Of a stretch of DNA of 61,198 nucleotides, positions 8,123 through 16,132 are shown one piece after another. The notes beneath the pieces were generated by a model that ran no database searches, was not told the DNA's origin, and saw only the letters and a list, made by a program, of their open reading frames with translations. The stretch is from the NCBI GenBank assembly GCA_944331715.1, contig CALVIP010000004.1:1-61198 (forward strand), given 5' to 3'. Source of the stretch: an uncultured Bacilli bacterium (GTDB lineage Bacteria > Bacillota_I > Bacilli_A > RF39 > UBA660). The translations under genes and the position numbers were made by a program. Each line of letters begins with the position of its first letter. The stretch's first letter is position 1.

Positions 8123-8983
8123 CTACTTTTTGTTAATACTATACGTCTTTTCTCTGTAAATTCTATCAGTATGAACAATAGAATTACATATTGGAAGCAT
8201 ATCTTGTTTTGAAAGATAACAAAGACTAGAAGACTTTCTATTAAAAGTAGGAAACATTGTAATTATCTTATTAGTATTAGGAATCGTTGCCACCCTAAAA
8301 AAGTTTAAACTTAAACCAGTTTCACTTCTACCAATATCTTTAAAATAAAATATATAGGTATCTGAGAAGTCCCACTTAAGTTTTATTTCTCTTTTTTCAA
8401 ATTCTATATTTCTAGTAGCTACTAAAAATAGTTCTTCTAAATCATAATGACTATAAAATATAGAACTAGTATTTTCATTAGGATTATTATTAGGACTAGT
8501 ATGTCTTAATTCAATATGTTCTAAGGCCCTATTATAATCGTATTTTACATATTGCTGTTCTTTATAATCTAACTCTTTAGGTATTTCTATTCTTTTACTT
8601 ACAAATAATTTTAGAAATACTTGTACTCTTTTTAAATATTGTGATGCTTTTTTTAAATCTTTTTCTTTCTTTAAATCTTGGAAGTTTCTATTTTTACTTT
8701 TCTTCCATAAATTGTATAATTTATCATATTTTTCTAACTTGATATATATTTCTGAAAGTGATTTAAACACACAAAAGTAATTAGAATCTTGTCCTTTTAA
8801 TATCTCTAATGCTTCCTTTAGTTTTCCTCTTTGTGTGTAAATGTTAGCAAGAGTACTTGATATTTCTGGGTCATTATTAAAATCAAGATATCCTTTGAGT
8901 AAAGCTTCTGCTCTATTTATATCTCCGTTTTCAATGCATTCTTTAGCTTCTTTTAAAATTGTCTTCTTTATTTCGTTTTCCAT
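8123..8983 (-). CDS. TPR-repeat protein of unknown function
   Basis: The 286-residue protein has an N-terminal half of helix-turn-helix repeats that look like tetratricopeptide repeats, for example CIENGDINRAEALLKGYL, ANIYTQRGKLKEALEIL and LSEIYIKLEKYDKLYNLWKK (about residues 15-95). The C-terminal half is not recognised; it is rich in aromatic residues and includes YNRALEHIELRH near 155. No signal peptide or membrane span is evident, so it is probably cytosolic. A GGAGAAG site precedes the ATG. It resembles, in architecture only, the longer TPR protein at 54266-55834. TPRs usually mediate protein-protein contact; the partner is unknown. Confidence 0.65.
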   Translation of the reverse strand: MENEIKKTILKEAKECIENGDINRAEALLKGYLDFNNDPEISSTLANIYTQRGKLKEALEILKGQDSNYFCVFKSLSEIYIKLEKYDKLYNLWKKSKNRNFQDLKKEKDLKKASQYLKRVQVFLKLFVSKRIEIPKELDYKEQQYVKYDYNRALEHIELRHTSPNNNPNENTSSIFYSHYDLEELFLVATRNIEFEKREIKLKWDFSDTYIFYFKDIGRSETGLSLNFFRVATIPNTNKIITMFPTFNRKSSSLCYLSKQDMLPICNSIVHTDRIYREKTYSINKK

Positions 8984-9058
8984 AGCTCTTCTCCATTTTA
9001 ATCATTGTAGTACAGAATGAGAAGATGAGCAAGTGGAAATTATAGGCAAATAATGACA

Positions 9059-9682
9059 TTATTTTGTTTTCTTTTTTACTTTAGAAGATAGTTCACTTAC
9101 TAAATTACCATACATAAGTCCCATATAAGCTCCTACAGCTGTAATTAAAATCCAAAAAGCTGTATCTTCCATATTTACTTTATTACTTTCTCTTACTGTT
9201 ATTACACTATTGTAATTGATAGTTTTTATATTTATTTCTTCTAGAATATTTTCATAACTTGCTGGTAACTCTCTAGATTCTACTTGATAATCATCATAAT
9301 TGTCATAATTACTAATTGATAATAGAGCATTTCCATTCTCAAATTGATTTTGTTTTGTGGTTATTTCTTCATCTGTTAAACTACCAATTGTAAAGCCATA
9401 TAACTCTACATCATAATTATCTCCAGCTTGTGTATAGCTTTTTACCTCTAATTTATTCATTTCTTCTATCTCATCAGATGTTAAAAACTCTGAAGTTGGA
9501 TTTAATCTAGTTAAACCTTCTGTTGTCCTAATAGTGGCATCTGTGGTTACTTGATAAGTCTCTATATAATCTTTTATAAATGGTTTACTATCATTTAAGG
9601 CAAGAGTTCCTCCGCCTACAATTAAACCTCCTGAGACAGCTCCTATTGTTAAATTTCTAACATATTTATTTTTTCCTTGCAT
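9059..9682 (-). CDS. Membrane protein of unknown function with two terminal hydrophobic segments
   Basis: The 207-residue product has a hydrophobic glycine-rich segment at about residues 11-29 (TIGAVSGGLIVGGGTLAL) and another at about 173-194 (FWILITAVGAYMGLMYGNLV), separated by an acidic, polar domain. The simplest topology is an extracellular middle domain held by two membrane anchors with a lysine-rich cytosolic tail. I do not recognise the family. It has its own promoter and a GAGGAGG site. It lies downstream of, but separated by a terminator from, the operon at 9816-11518 and may belong to the same surface system (inference). Confidence 0.6.
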   Translation of the reverse strand: MQGKNKYVRNLTIGAVSGGLIVGGGTLALNDSKPFIKDYIETYQVTTDATIRTTEGLTRLNPTSEFLTSDEIEEMNKLEVKSYTQAGDNYDVELYGFTIGSLTDEEITTKQNQFENGNALLSISNYDNYDDYQVESRELPASYENILEEINIKTINYNSVITVRESNKVNMEDTAFWILITAVGAYMGLMYGNLVSELSSKVKKKTK

Positions 9683-9708
9683 ACTACTTCCTCCTCAAGA
9701 TACTCTTT

Positions 9709-9736
9709 ATTATAACATCTTTTCTTTTATAATCAA
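9709..9736 (-). promoter_or_regulatory. Promoter of the 207-residue membrane protein gene
   Basis: TTGATT (9736-9731), 16 bases, TATAAT (9714-9709) with a TG one base upstream of the -10. It starts two bases after the preceding terminator hairpin. Confidence 0.7.
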
Positions 9737-9737
9737 C

Positions 9738-9762
9738 AAAAAAGAGACATTTTTTGTCTCCC
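9738..9762 (-). terminator. Terminator of the 10559-9816 operon
   Basis: On the minus strand, GAGACAA (9760-9754) and TGTCTC (9749-9744) form a hairpin with an A-rich loop, followed by TTTTTTG. Confidence 0.75.
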
Positions 9763-9815
9763 CTTTAATCATCTCAAATATTATTACCTTTTATTGTTAT
9801 ATTTTTTATATAATA

Positions 9816-10559
9816 CTACTTATTTAAGTCATTATTTTGGTATTGTTTCTTTAGTTCACTTGGTTCATTATTACTATATACATTATTATTATTAGTATAA
9901 TTAGAATTAACATTAACATTAGTATTTGCAGTAGTAGATGTTTCTACTTTGTTTATAGATGTGTTACCTACATTATAATTATCTGTATTAGCATTAGTAG
10001 TAGTACTATTATTACTTATATTTTCATTATATGGGTTTATTGTATTAGTTTCTTTAGTGGCATTAATTACGTTATTAATAATATCTTTATTTTGATTTTC
10101 TAATGGCATTTTCTCTTGCTCATTTATATAAGTTCCATTTTTCTGTTCTTTCTTTAATTTAAAATATAAAACTATTGCATAAATTAGTAGTCCAAGGGTA
10201 ACAAGATTATATACCGCATTAACCTTACTATTAATATCTGCTGGTAAAAGGGTATAAGAATTTTCTACACCATTTATATTAGTAGTAAATGTTCCTGTTA
10301 ATAAGGGTATGAAAACTAAAATAAGACCAACAGGTTTACTAATAGTAAGCTTACCTAACAAATATATATTAACTAAAGGTATAAAGGCCATGGGTGTGCC
10401 TTTTCCATATTTTAATTTGTTGAACTTATTTAAAAATATTCCTATTACAATATATATTATAATTACAATAACTAAGATTATTATAAGATAAGTGGCTAGG
10501 AATTGAAACATTCCTGTAAAAGTGTCATCCATATTTATGCTTGTATAAGTATTATCCAT
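9816..10559 (-). CDS. Membrane protein with asparagine/threonine-rich tail, unknown function
   Basis: From the preferred ATG at 10559 (AAAGGAGG five bases upstream) the product has 247 residues. A longer frame to 10580 is possible but has no better ribosome site. Three or four hydrophobic segments lie in the first 140 residues, including LATYLIIILVIVIIIYIVIGIFL and PVGLILVFIPLLTG. The last 90 residues form a low-complexity tail rich in Asn, Thr and Ser, with runs such as NSNYTNNNN. The segment TPMAFIPLVNIYLLGK is like that seen in some small Gram-positive membrane proteins, but I cannot name the family. It is the second gene of an operon with the secreted protein upstream. Confidence 0.6.
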   Translation of the reverse strand: MDNTYTSINMDDTFTGMFQFLATYLIIILVIVIIIYIVIGIFLNKFNKLKYGKGTPMAFIPLVNIYLLGKLTISKPVGLILVFIPLLTGTFTTNINGVENSYTLLPADINSKVNAVYNLVTLGLLIYAIVLYFKLKKEQKNGTYINEQEKMPLENQNKDIINNVINATKETNTINPYNENISNNSTTTNANTDNYNVGNTSINKVETSTTANTNVNVNSNYTNNNNVYSNNEPSELKKQYQNNDLNK

Positions 10560-10570
10560 ATTTACCTCCT

Positions 10571-11518
10571 TTAAATCCATTTACTTTTTGATATTACAAT
10601 AAAGCCTATACCTATGATAGCAAATAATGATGATGCTATATAAATAACTGTAGGAACACTCATAGAAGTATTACCTGTCTTAACAATTTCTGTTGGTTCA
10701 TTTTGATTTTCTGTAGTAGTATTATTATCTATTGATGTATTATTTTCCTCATCAAGAATAGCTTCAGTAACAAGATCACTATTATGTAACATAAGGATAT
10801 AAGAGTTTACAGAAGTATTTGTTTCTTCAAAATTATCAGCATCTGATAAAGTTAAATAATCCATCATACCCATACTTGAATTAACATAAGTATTAGTACT
10901 TTCGTTTCCTTCTAAACTTGATAATACATCAACTCCAGTAATGAATTCTTCTACATCATTTTCCTTAGAATATTTTGCCACTTCTAAAATTTGTGATGTT
11001 TGAGCATTTAATTCTACATCTTCTATTCCTTTACTAAAAAGGGAAAATGCAGATTCTAATATATTTAAGTGATAAATACTCTTATAAGTACTAGGTACTT
11101 CTGTAATATTATAATTAACTACTAATTCTGCATAATAACTAGTATTATTGTTAATATTTGGTAGTTGTGTTTTTACTAATCTTTCTATATCATCACTATC
11201 TACATTTAGATTTAAATCTATATATGAACCTGTAGAACCATCACTATTTGAAACTGTTTCTTCAGGCTCATAAGATATTATCTCATCCTCTAAAGACACT
11301 GGTATGGTATAAAGTAGATTTTTATTACCATTAAAATAGTTAGGAATATCATATTCCCCAGTACTACCATCATAAATATTAATGTTAAAACCATTTATAG
11401 TATAGGAAATACCATTACTAGTATTATATACACTACCGCTAGTTTCAGCATTTACATTAGTAACACTTATAACTAAAATTGTTACTAAAAAAACTATTTT
11501 TAAAACTCCTTTTTTCAC
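10571..11518 (-). CDS. Secreted, membrane-anchored protein of unknown function, possible sortase-type substrate
   Basis: The product (about 315 residues) begins with a clear signal peptide (KKGVLKIVFLVTILVISVT, likely cleaved after NVNA). It ends with a threonine/asparagine-rich linker, EIVKTGNTS, a hydrophobic helix (VPTVIYIASSLFAIIGIGFIVI) and a short charged tail SKSKWI. That ending resembles a cell-wall sorting signal with a non-canonical VKTG in place of LPxTG. It could equally be a plain C-terminal membrane anchor. The start is GTG; I prefer 11518 (GGAGG seven bases upstream) over GTG at 11524. The middle domain is not recognised. It heads the operon that continues into the 247-residue membrane protein. 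Confidence 0.62.
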   Translation of the reverse strand: MKKGVLKIVFLVTILVISVTNVNAETSGSVYNTSNGISYTINGFNINIYDGSTGEYDIPNYFNGNKNLLYTIPVSLEDEIISYEPEETVSNSDGSTGSYIDLNLNVDSDDIERLVKTQLPNINNNTSYYAELVVNYNITEVPSTYKSIYHLNILESAFSLFSKGIEDVELNAQTSQILEVAKYSKENDVEEFITGVDVLSSLEGNESTNTYVNSSMGMMDYLTLSDADNFEETNTSVNSYILMLHNSDLVTEAILDEENNTSIDNNTTTENQNEPTEIVKTGNTSMSVPTVIYIASSLFAIIGIGFIVISKSKWI

Positions 11519-11634
11519 ATTCACTCCTCCTTTTTTGTTTTGAATAGAAAAATAACAATTTAAAAAGCATTATTATTTCTATTAACAAGTTAATTAGATA
11601 ATTATTACTCATTAAACACCTTCTATTCTTTTTT

Positions 11635-11643
11635 ACTATAACA
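11635..11643 (-). promoter_or_regulatory. Extended -10 element for the 11518-9816 operon
   Basis: TGTTATAGT on the minus strand, an extended -10 (TGnTATAGT). No convincing -35 is seen. The 271 bases between the divergent genes (11525-11795) otherwise hold only this element, AT-rich sequence and the ribosome sites. I see no clear promoter for the rightward gene. Confidence 0.45.
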
Positions 11644-11795
11644 TATTTTGTTGAAACGTTGCACTATTTTTGTTATTATTTGTCATCTTGTTTACAAATA
11701 GTGAGTAAAAACTACACCATTTTTGATAGATAATATTTATATAAAGCAAAATATTAAGTTATTTGGGAATAATATTTACAAAATGAGGTGGTTTT

Positions 11796-12224
11796 ATGGA
11801 ATTTAAAAAGGATGATGAAAACTATATTTACGAAGTTATAAGTAAAAATGTAAAAAAGTATAGAAAACTAAAAGGGTGGACTCAAGAAAAACTTGCTGAA
11901 GAGATAAATTATTCTCTATCATTTATAAGTGGAATAGAATCTACTTATCATCAAACATTTTCTTTGGGGGCTATTTGGAGAATATCAAGAGCTTTAGGTG
12001 TAGATTTTGCTAAATTATGTGAAGATGATTCCTTGTCTAATAAATCTAAATACATTAACTATAAATGTAATAAATGTGGTGAGGAAACTAAGCTTCCTAT
12101 TGAAATGGTTAAACTTTTCAAAGATATTAATGAAATTACTGGCAATAAAAACTTACCATCATTTGATTGTACTAAAGAAGATTGCAATGGTAAAATTACT
12201 CCTACTAATCCTATGGATTTTTAG
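11796..12224 (+). CDS. XRE-family transcriptional regulator with C-terminal zinc-ribbon-like region
   Basis: The 142-residue protein carries a Cro/CI helix-turn-helix at about residues 12-70 (KYRKLKGWTQEKLAEEINYSLSFISGIES), followed by a linker and a C-terminal part with CNKCGEE near 88-94 and CTKEDC near 129-134. The spaced cysteine pairs could bind zinc. Helix-turn-helix proteins of this type bind DNA as dimers and are often repressors of adjacent genes. It is divergent from the membrane/secreted operon at 9816-11518, so control of that operon is a reasonable guess. The start follows a GAGGTGG site. It converges on rplQ. Confidence 0.82.
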   Translation: MEFKKDDENYIYEVISKNVKKYRKLKGWTQEKLAEEINYSLSFISGIESTYHQTFSLGAIWRISRALGVDFAKLCEDDSLSNKSKYINYKCNKCGEETKLPIEMVKLFKDINEITGNKNLPSFDCTKEDCNGKITPTNPMDF

Positions 12225-12231
12225 AAAGCAA

Positions 12232-12258
12232 ACAAAAAAGAGACATTATTTTGCCTCT
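12232..12258 (-). terminator. Terminator of the S10-spc-alpha operon
   Basis: On the minus strand, AGAGGC (12258-12253) pairs with GTCTCT (12244-12239) with one G-U pair and is followed by TTTTTTG. It overlaps the rplQ stop and may also end the convergent regulator transcript. Confidence 0.65.
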
Positions 12259-12614
12259 TCTTTAGTCTCTTCATCTACTAATTTGATGATAGCAAGTAAT
12301 GCTCCATCTCCACGACGTTCACCAAGTTTTAAAATCTGTGTATATCCACCATTTCTACTTGCATAAAGTGGAGCTAGTTCATTAAATATTTTATTTACAA
12401 CAGCTTTATCATTATGTAAGAAAGCTAGGGCTCTACGACGACTACCAAGATCTCCCTTCTTACCATAAGTAATCATTTTATCAACAGCTTTTCTAACTTC
12501 TTTAGCTCTTGTTTCAGTAGTTGTTATTTGGCCATTCATAATTACTTGTTTAGTAAGAGTTGCTAACATACTTCTTCTGTGTTTATTATCAACGCCTAAT
12601 TTTCTATATGCCAT
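12246..12614 (-). CDS. rplQ: 50S ribosomal protein L17
   Basis: L17 is a large-subunit protein near the peptide exit region. The 122 residues show the family start MAYRKLGVDNKHRRSMLATL and the later ALAFLHNDKAVVNKIFNELAP and RNGGYTQILKLGERRGDGA. Length is normal. It is the last gene of the long ribosomal operon, 12 bases after rpoA, and the operon terminator overlaps its stop codon. Confidence 0.97.
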   Translation of the reverse strand: MAYRKLGVDNKHRRSMLATLTKQVIMNGQITTTETRAKEVRKAVDKMITYGKKGDLGSRRRALAFLHNDKAVVNKIFNELAPLYASRNGGYTQILKLGERRGDGALLAIIKLVDEETKEEAK

Positions 12615-12626
12615 AAGTTTACCTCC

Positions 12627-13577
12627 TTAATCATCATCTCTTAGGTCAAGCCCTAATTCTTTAATTTTATCTAATACTTCTTTTAATGATTTCTTTCCTA
12701 AGTTACGGATTTTCATCATATCGTTTTCACTCTTATTAACTAAGTCTTGTAAGGTATGAACACCTGCTCTTTTTAAGCAGTTATATGCTCTTACTGAGAA
12801 GTCTAAATCTTCAATAGATGTTTCTAATGCTTTTGTCTTAGGATCTTCTGTTTTTTCTATCATCATACCACTTACATTAGAGATATCACTTAATTCTGTA
12901 ACTAGTTTAAAGTGTTCAATTAAGATTTTAGCAGCTAAAGCGATAGACTCTTCTGGTTTAATAGAACCATTAGTCCATACTTCCATTACTAATTTATCGT
13001 AACTTTCATCTTGTCCAACTCTAGCGCTTTCTACTTCATATGAAACTCTTTCAATTGGAGAATAGATTGCATCCATAGCGATGAAACCATTTTTCTTATC
13101 ATCTTCTCTAAGATTAGAGTCTTCACTCTTAACATAACCACGACCATTAGTAACAATCATAGTCATGTTTAAAGCACCACCTTTAGCAAGATTTGCAATT
13201 ACATGGTCTTTATTGATTATTTCAATATCACTATCTGCTTCAATATCAGCAGCTGTTACTACTCCTTCTCCTTCTTTTTTAAGAGTAATTATTTTTGTAT
13301 CTTCTGTATGATTCTTAACAACTACTCCTTTTAAGTTAAGGATAATTGTAGTTACATCTTCTATAACTCCATCCATTGTTTGGAATTCATGTAATACACC
13401 ATCAATTTTAACAGCACTAATTGCACTACCTGGTAGTGATGATAACATTACTCTTCTTAAAGCATTTCCTAAAGTTGTACCAAAACCTCTTTCTAGTGGT
13501 TCTAGTTCAAATTTTCCATAGAAATTATTTTCTACATAATCAGTAATTTTATAAACTGGTTTTTCAAATTCTATCAA
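12627..13577 (-). CDS. rpoA: DNA-directed RNA polymerase subunit alpha
   Basis: RpoA dimerises to start assembly of RNA polymerase, and its C-terminal domain contacts UP elements and activators. I place the start at a TTG at 13577 (IEFEKPVYKI follows) with GGGAGG eight bases upstream. The frame is open further to 13652, but that would overlap rpsK and lacks homology. The 316-residue product has the N-terminal core with LERGFGTTLGNALRRVMLSSLPG and LHEFQTMDGV, and a C-terminal domain with FSVRAYNCLKRAGVHTLQDL and RNLGKKSLKEV. It sits between rpsK and rplQ as in other Bacilli. Confidence 0.97.
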   Translation of the reverse strand: MIEFEKPVYKITDYVENNFYGKFELEPLERGFGTTLGNALRRVMLSSLPGSAISAVKIDGVLHEFQTMDGVIEDVTTIILNLKGVVVKNHTEDTKIITLKKEGEGVVTAADIEADSDIEIINKDHVIANLAKGGALNMTMIVTNGRGYVKSEDSNLREDDKKNGFIAMDAIYSPIERVSYEVESARVGQDESYDKLVMEVWTNGSIKPEESIALAAKILIEHFKLVTELSDISNVSGMMIEKTEDPKTKALETSIEDLDFSVRAYNCLKRAGVHTLQDLVNKSENDMMKIRNLGKKSLKEVLDKIKELGLDLRDDD

Positions 13578-13596
13578 TTTATTAACCTCCCTTTTA

Positions 13597-13980
13597 TTAT
13601 CCACGAGGACGCTTTGGTGGACGGCATCCATTATGTGGAATTGGTGTAACATCAGTAATTCCTGTTACTTCAAGACCTGCTGTTTGAAGTGATCTAATTG
13701 CTGTTTCTCTTCCTGGTCCTAATCCTTTAACAAATACTTCTACTTTACGCATTCCCATATCATATGCAGCTTTTCCTGCTTGTTCTGCTGCCATACCTGC
13801 TGCGAATGGTGTTGATTTCTTACTTCCTTTAAATCCTAGTGCACCAGCTGATGCCCAACTTACAGTGTTACCTTCTTTATCAGTAATAGTAATAATTGTA
13901 TTATTAAAAGTTGCACCAATATGTACTACACCTTCAGGTATATTCTTTTTAACTTTTCTTTTTCTTGTTTTATAAGCCAT
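13597..13980 (-). CDS. rpsK: 30S ribosomal protein S11
   Basis: S11 lies on the platform of the small subunit near the mRNA exit site. The 127-residue product has [17 protein letters not shown], the [20 protein letters not shown] block, and the C-terminal [15 protein letters not shown] expected of the family. It follows rpsM by 13 bases and precedes rpoA. Confidence 0.97.
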   Translation of the reverse strand: MAYKTRKRKVKKNIPEGVVHIGATFNNTIITITDKEGNTVSWASAGALGFKGSKKSTPFAAGMAAEQAGKAAYDMGMRKVEVFVKGLGPGRETAIRSLQTAGLEVTGITDVTPIPHNGCRPPKRPRG

Positions 13981-13993
13981 AATAACCTCCTAA

Positions 13994-14359
13994 CTACTTT
14001 TTCTTGTTAGCTACTACTTTACCTTTACCCTTACGAGTACGAGCATTTCTATTTGTTCTTTGACCTCTTACAGGTAATCCTTTTTTATGACGTGTTCCTT
14101 CATATGAATTAATTTCCATTTTAGTTTTAATATTCATATTAACTTCACGACGTAAATCACCTTCAGTTGGATGTTTATTGATTTCATCTCTTAAGGCAAT
14201 TAACTCTTCTTGAGTTAAGTCTCCTGCTTTTTTAGTTGGGTCAACTTTAGCATTTTTACAGATTTTTTTTGCTAAACTTCTACCAATACCATAGATATAT
14301 GTAAGTGATATACATATATGCTTGTCATTTGGAATATCTACACCTTTAATACGTGCCAT
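13994..14359 (-). CDS. rpsM: 30S ribosomal protein S13
   Basis: S13 is in the head of the small subunit and contacts tRNA and the large subunit. The 121-residue product starts [13 protein letters not shown], contains [14 protein letters not shown] and ends in the basic [15 protein letters not shown] tail. A GGAGGAG site precedes the ATG. It follows rpmJ directly. Confidence 0.97.
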   Translation of the reverse strand: MARIKGVDIPNDKHICISLTYIYGIGRSLAKKICKNAKVDPTKKAGDLTQEELIALRDEINKHPTEGDLRREVNMNIKTKMEINSYEGTRHKKGLPVRGQRTNRNARTRKGKGKVVANKKK

Positions 14360-14374
14360 AACTTCTCCTCCTTA

Positions 14375-14488
14375 TTAACCTTGTACTTGTTTGTGTTTTG
14401 GATTTTCACAAATTACTCTGATTTTACCTTTTCTTCTTACTATTTTGCATTTTGGGCAAATTTTCTTTACACTTGCTCTTACTTTCAT
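14375..14488 (-). CDS. rpmJ: 50S ribosomal protein L36 (zinc-binding form)
   Basis: This 37-codon gene begins [15 protein letters not shown] and ends NPKHKQVQG. Cysteines 11, 14 and 27 and histidine 32 form the zinc-ribbon ligand set of the C+ type of L36. GGAGGG lies five bases before the ATG. It sits between infA and rpsM, the normal place in Bacilli. Confidence 0.95.
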   Translation of the reverse strand: MKVRASVKKICPKCKIVRRKGKIRVICENPKHKQVQG

Positions 14489-14502
14489 TTTTATCCCTCC
14501 TA

Positions 14503-14718
14503 TTATTTACGATAGGTAATACGCCCACGTGTTAAATCATAAGGTGATAGTTCTAACATAACGGTATCCCCCGGTAAGATGCGAATGTAGTTCATTCGTA
14601 TTTTACCAGAAACGTGAGCTTCTACTATATGTCCGTTTTCTAGTTGTACTTTGAACTTACCACCTGGTATAATTTCTAGAACTTTACCTTCAACTTCAAT
14701 AACATCATCTTTAGCCAT
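14503..14718 (-). CDS. infA: Translation initiation factor IF-1
   Basis: IF-1 binds the ribosomal A site during initiation. The 71-residue product is a single S1-like OB fold: [30 protein letters not shown], then [17 protein letters not shown] and the C-terminal [11 protein letters not shown]. Its start follows the map stop by four bases with AGGAGAG nearby, so the genes are coupled. Confidence 0.97.
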   Translation of the reverse strand: MAKDDVIEVEGKVLEIIPGGKFKVQLENGHIVEAHVSGKIRMNYIRILPGDTVMLELSPYDLTRGRITYRK

Positions 14719-14722
14719 TCTT

Positions 14723-15469
14723 TCACTCTCCTGTTAATATAATAACTCCTTCATTAGTAATCGCTATTGTATGTTCAAAATGTGCTGATAATGAAGAGTC
14801 TTCTGTTTTAACGGTCCAGTCATTATCTTCAACATAGATATCTGGACTTCCTAAAGTTAACATTGGTTCAATGGCAATAACCATGCCATCTCTAATTTTA
14901 GGTCCTGTTCCTTTAGTACCATAGTTTGGAACATCAGGGGACTCATGTACACTGGTTCCAACACCATGTCCTACTAATTCTTTAACGACACCTAGGTTAT
15001 GTTCTGTCGCATATTTTTCAACAGCATAACTGATATCGCCTATTCTATTACCGACTTTCGCTTGTTTAATACCTTCATATAAAGCTTTTTCTGTATGTTC
15101 TAATAGGTATTTAGCATCATCACTTACTTTACCTACTGTGTAAGTCCAAGCTGAATCGCCATGATAACCTTTATAACAAGCGCCAATATCTATTGATATT
15201 ATATCACCATCTTGTAGAACTCTATCACTTGGAAAGCCATGAACAACCTCATCATTAATACTTATACAAAGTGTTGAAGGAAATCCTTCATAACCTTTAA
15301 ATGATGGTGTCGCTCCTTTACTTCTTATGAATTCTTCGGCAAGTCGGTCTAACTCTTTTGTTTTGATACCAGCTTTAATATGGGGACGTAAATACTGATG
15401 AGTAAGATAGACAATATGTCCAGCTTCTTTTAATAACTCAATTTCTCTTTTACTTTTTAAAGTAATCAT
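14723..15469 (-). CDS. map: Methionine aminopeptidase, type I
   Basis: MAP removes the initiator methionine from new proteins using a two-metal centre. All five metal ligands are present in the 248-residue product: D94 and D105 ([17 protein letters not shown]), H168 (ELVGHGVG), E201 (AIEPML) and E232 (HFEHTIAIT). H77 and H175 fit the substrate-binding histidines. There is no N-terminal zinc-finger extension. The stop codon is TGA (GGA GAG TGA), direct evidence that TGA is not read as Trp here. It lies between adk and infA. Confidence 0.97.
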   Translation of the reverse strand: MITLKSKREIELLKEAGHIVYLTHQYLRPHIKAGIKTKELDRLAEEFIRSKGATPSFKGYEGFPSTLCISINDEVVHGFPSDRVLQDGDIISIDIGACYKGYHGDSAWTYTVGKVSDDAKYLLEHTEKALYEGIKQAKVGNRIGDISYAVEKYATEHNLGVVKELVGHGVGTSVHESPDVPNYGTKGTGPKIRDGMVIAIEPMLTLGSPDIYVEDNDWTVKTEDSSLSAHFEHTIAITNEGVIILTGE

Positions 15470-15472
15470 TAT

Positions 15473-16132
15473 TTACATCCCCTTTTTTAAAACGGCATCT
15501 ATTCTTTTAGAAACTTCCTCAACTGAGTCATTTCCATTGATTACATATAATATACCTTTTTTAGCATAATAGTCAAGTAGTGGTTTAGTTTTTTCTATAT
15601 ATAAATTATATCTATTCTTAAATGAAGTTATGTTATCATCGTTTCTTTGATATAATTTACCATTACATTTATCACAGATTGACTCTTGTTTAGGTTTCTC
15701 ATTATCGGAATTTATGTTATAAACACTTCCACAGTCTTCACAGATTCTTCTTCCAGTTATTCTTTTCTCAAGTATTTCTTCAGAAATATCTAACTGAATG
15801 ACATAGCCTAGTTCTTGATTAAGACTATTAAGTATCTCATCATATTTATAGGCTTGCTCTATGTTTCTTGGAAAACCATCTAAGATATAACCATTTTTAC
15901 AGTCATCTTGTGATAAACGATTTCTTAGAAGTTCATAAGTAACTTCATCTTTTACTAAGCCTCCACTACTTAATACTTCAGAAATATATCTACCTAACTC
16001 ACTATCTTTTTTAGATTCTTCTCTTAAGATGTCTCCTGTTGAGATATGTGGTAGGTTATATTTCTTTTCTAAAATAGCACTTTGGGTCCCCTTACCTGCA
16101 GCAGGTGGGGCGATAAAAATTATATTTTTCAT
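15473..16132 (-). CDS. adk: Adenylate kinase (zinc-containing LID)
   Basis: Adk interconverts AMP + ATP and two ADP. The 219-residue product has an N-terminal phosphate loop with GKGTQ (FIAPPAAGKGTQ, slightly changed from the usual GPPGAGKGT), HISTGDILRE, the AMP-binding LDGFPRNIEQA, and a LID domain with CEDCG and CDKCN cysteine pairs that bind structural zinc, as in many Gram-positive enzymes. The start codon overlaps the end of secY by four bases. Confidence 0.97.
   Translation of the reverse strand: MKNIIFIAPPAAGKGTQSAILEKKYNLPHISTGDILREESKKDSELGRYISEVLSSGGLVKDEVTYELLRNRLSQDDCKNGYILDGFPRNIEQAYKYDEILNSLNQELGYVIQLDISEEILEKRITGRRICEDCGSVYNINSDNEKPKQESICDKCNGKLYQRNDDNITSFKNRYNLYIEKTKPLLDYYAKKGILYVINGNDSVEEVSKRIDAVLKKGM

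Noticed and set aside
12007-12366. Rightward ORF overlapping the XRE regulator and rplQ
   Set aside because: Out-of-frame shadow covering the 3' end of the regulator and antisense to rplQ; no family features or start signal.
13578-13652. N-terminal extension of rpoA
   Set aside because: It overlaps rpsK in another frame and lacks homology; a TTG with GGGAGG at the right distance starts the known alpha sequence.
14318-14515. Rightward ORF across the rpmJ region
   Set aside because: Antisense to rpmJ and the ends of infA and rpsM; the true gene there is the 37-codon L36 on the minus strand.
14723-14725. Mycoplasma-type recoding of TGA to Trp
   Set aside because: map ends at TGA in the expected place and all conserved Trp residues checked are TGG.
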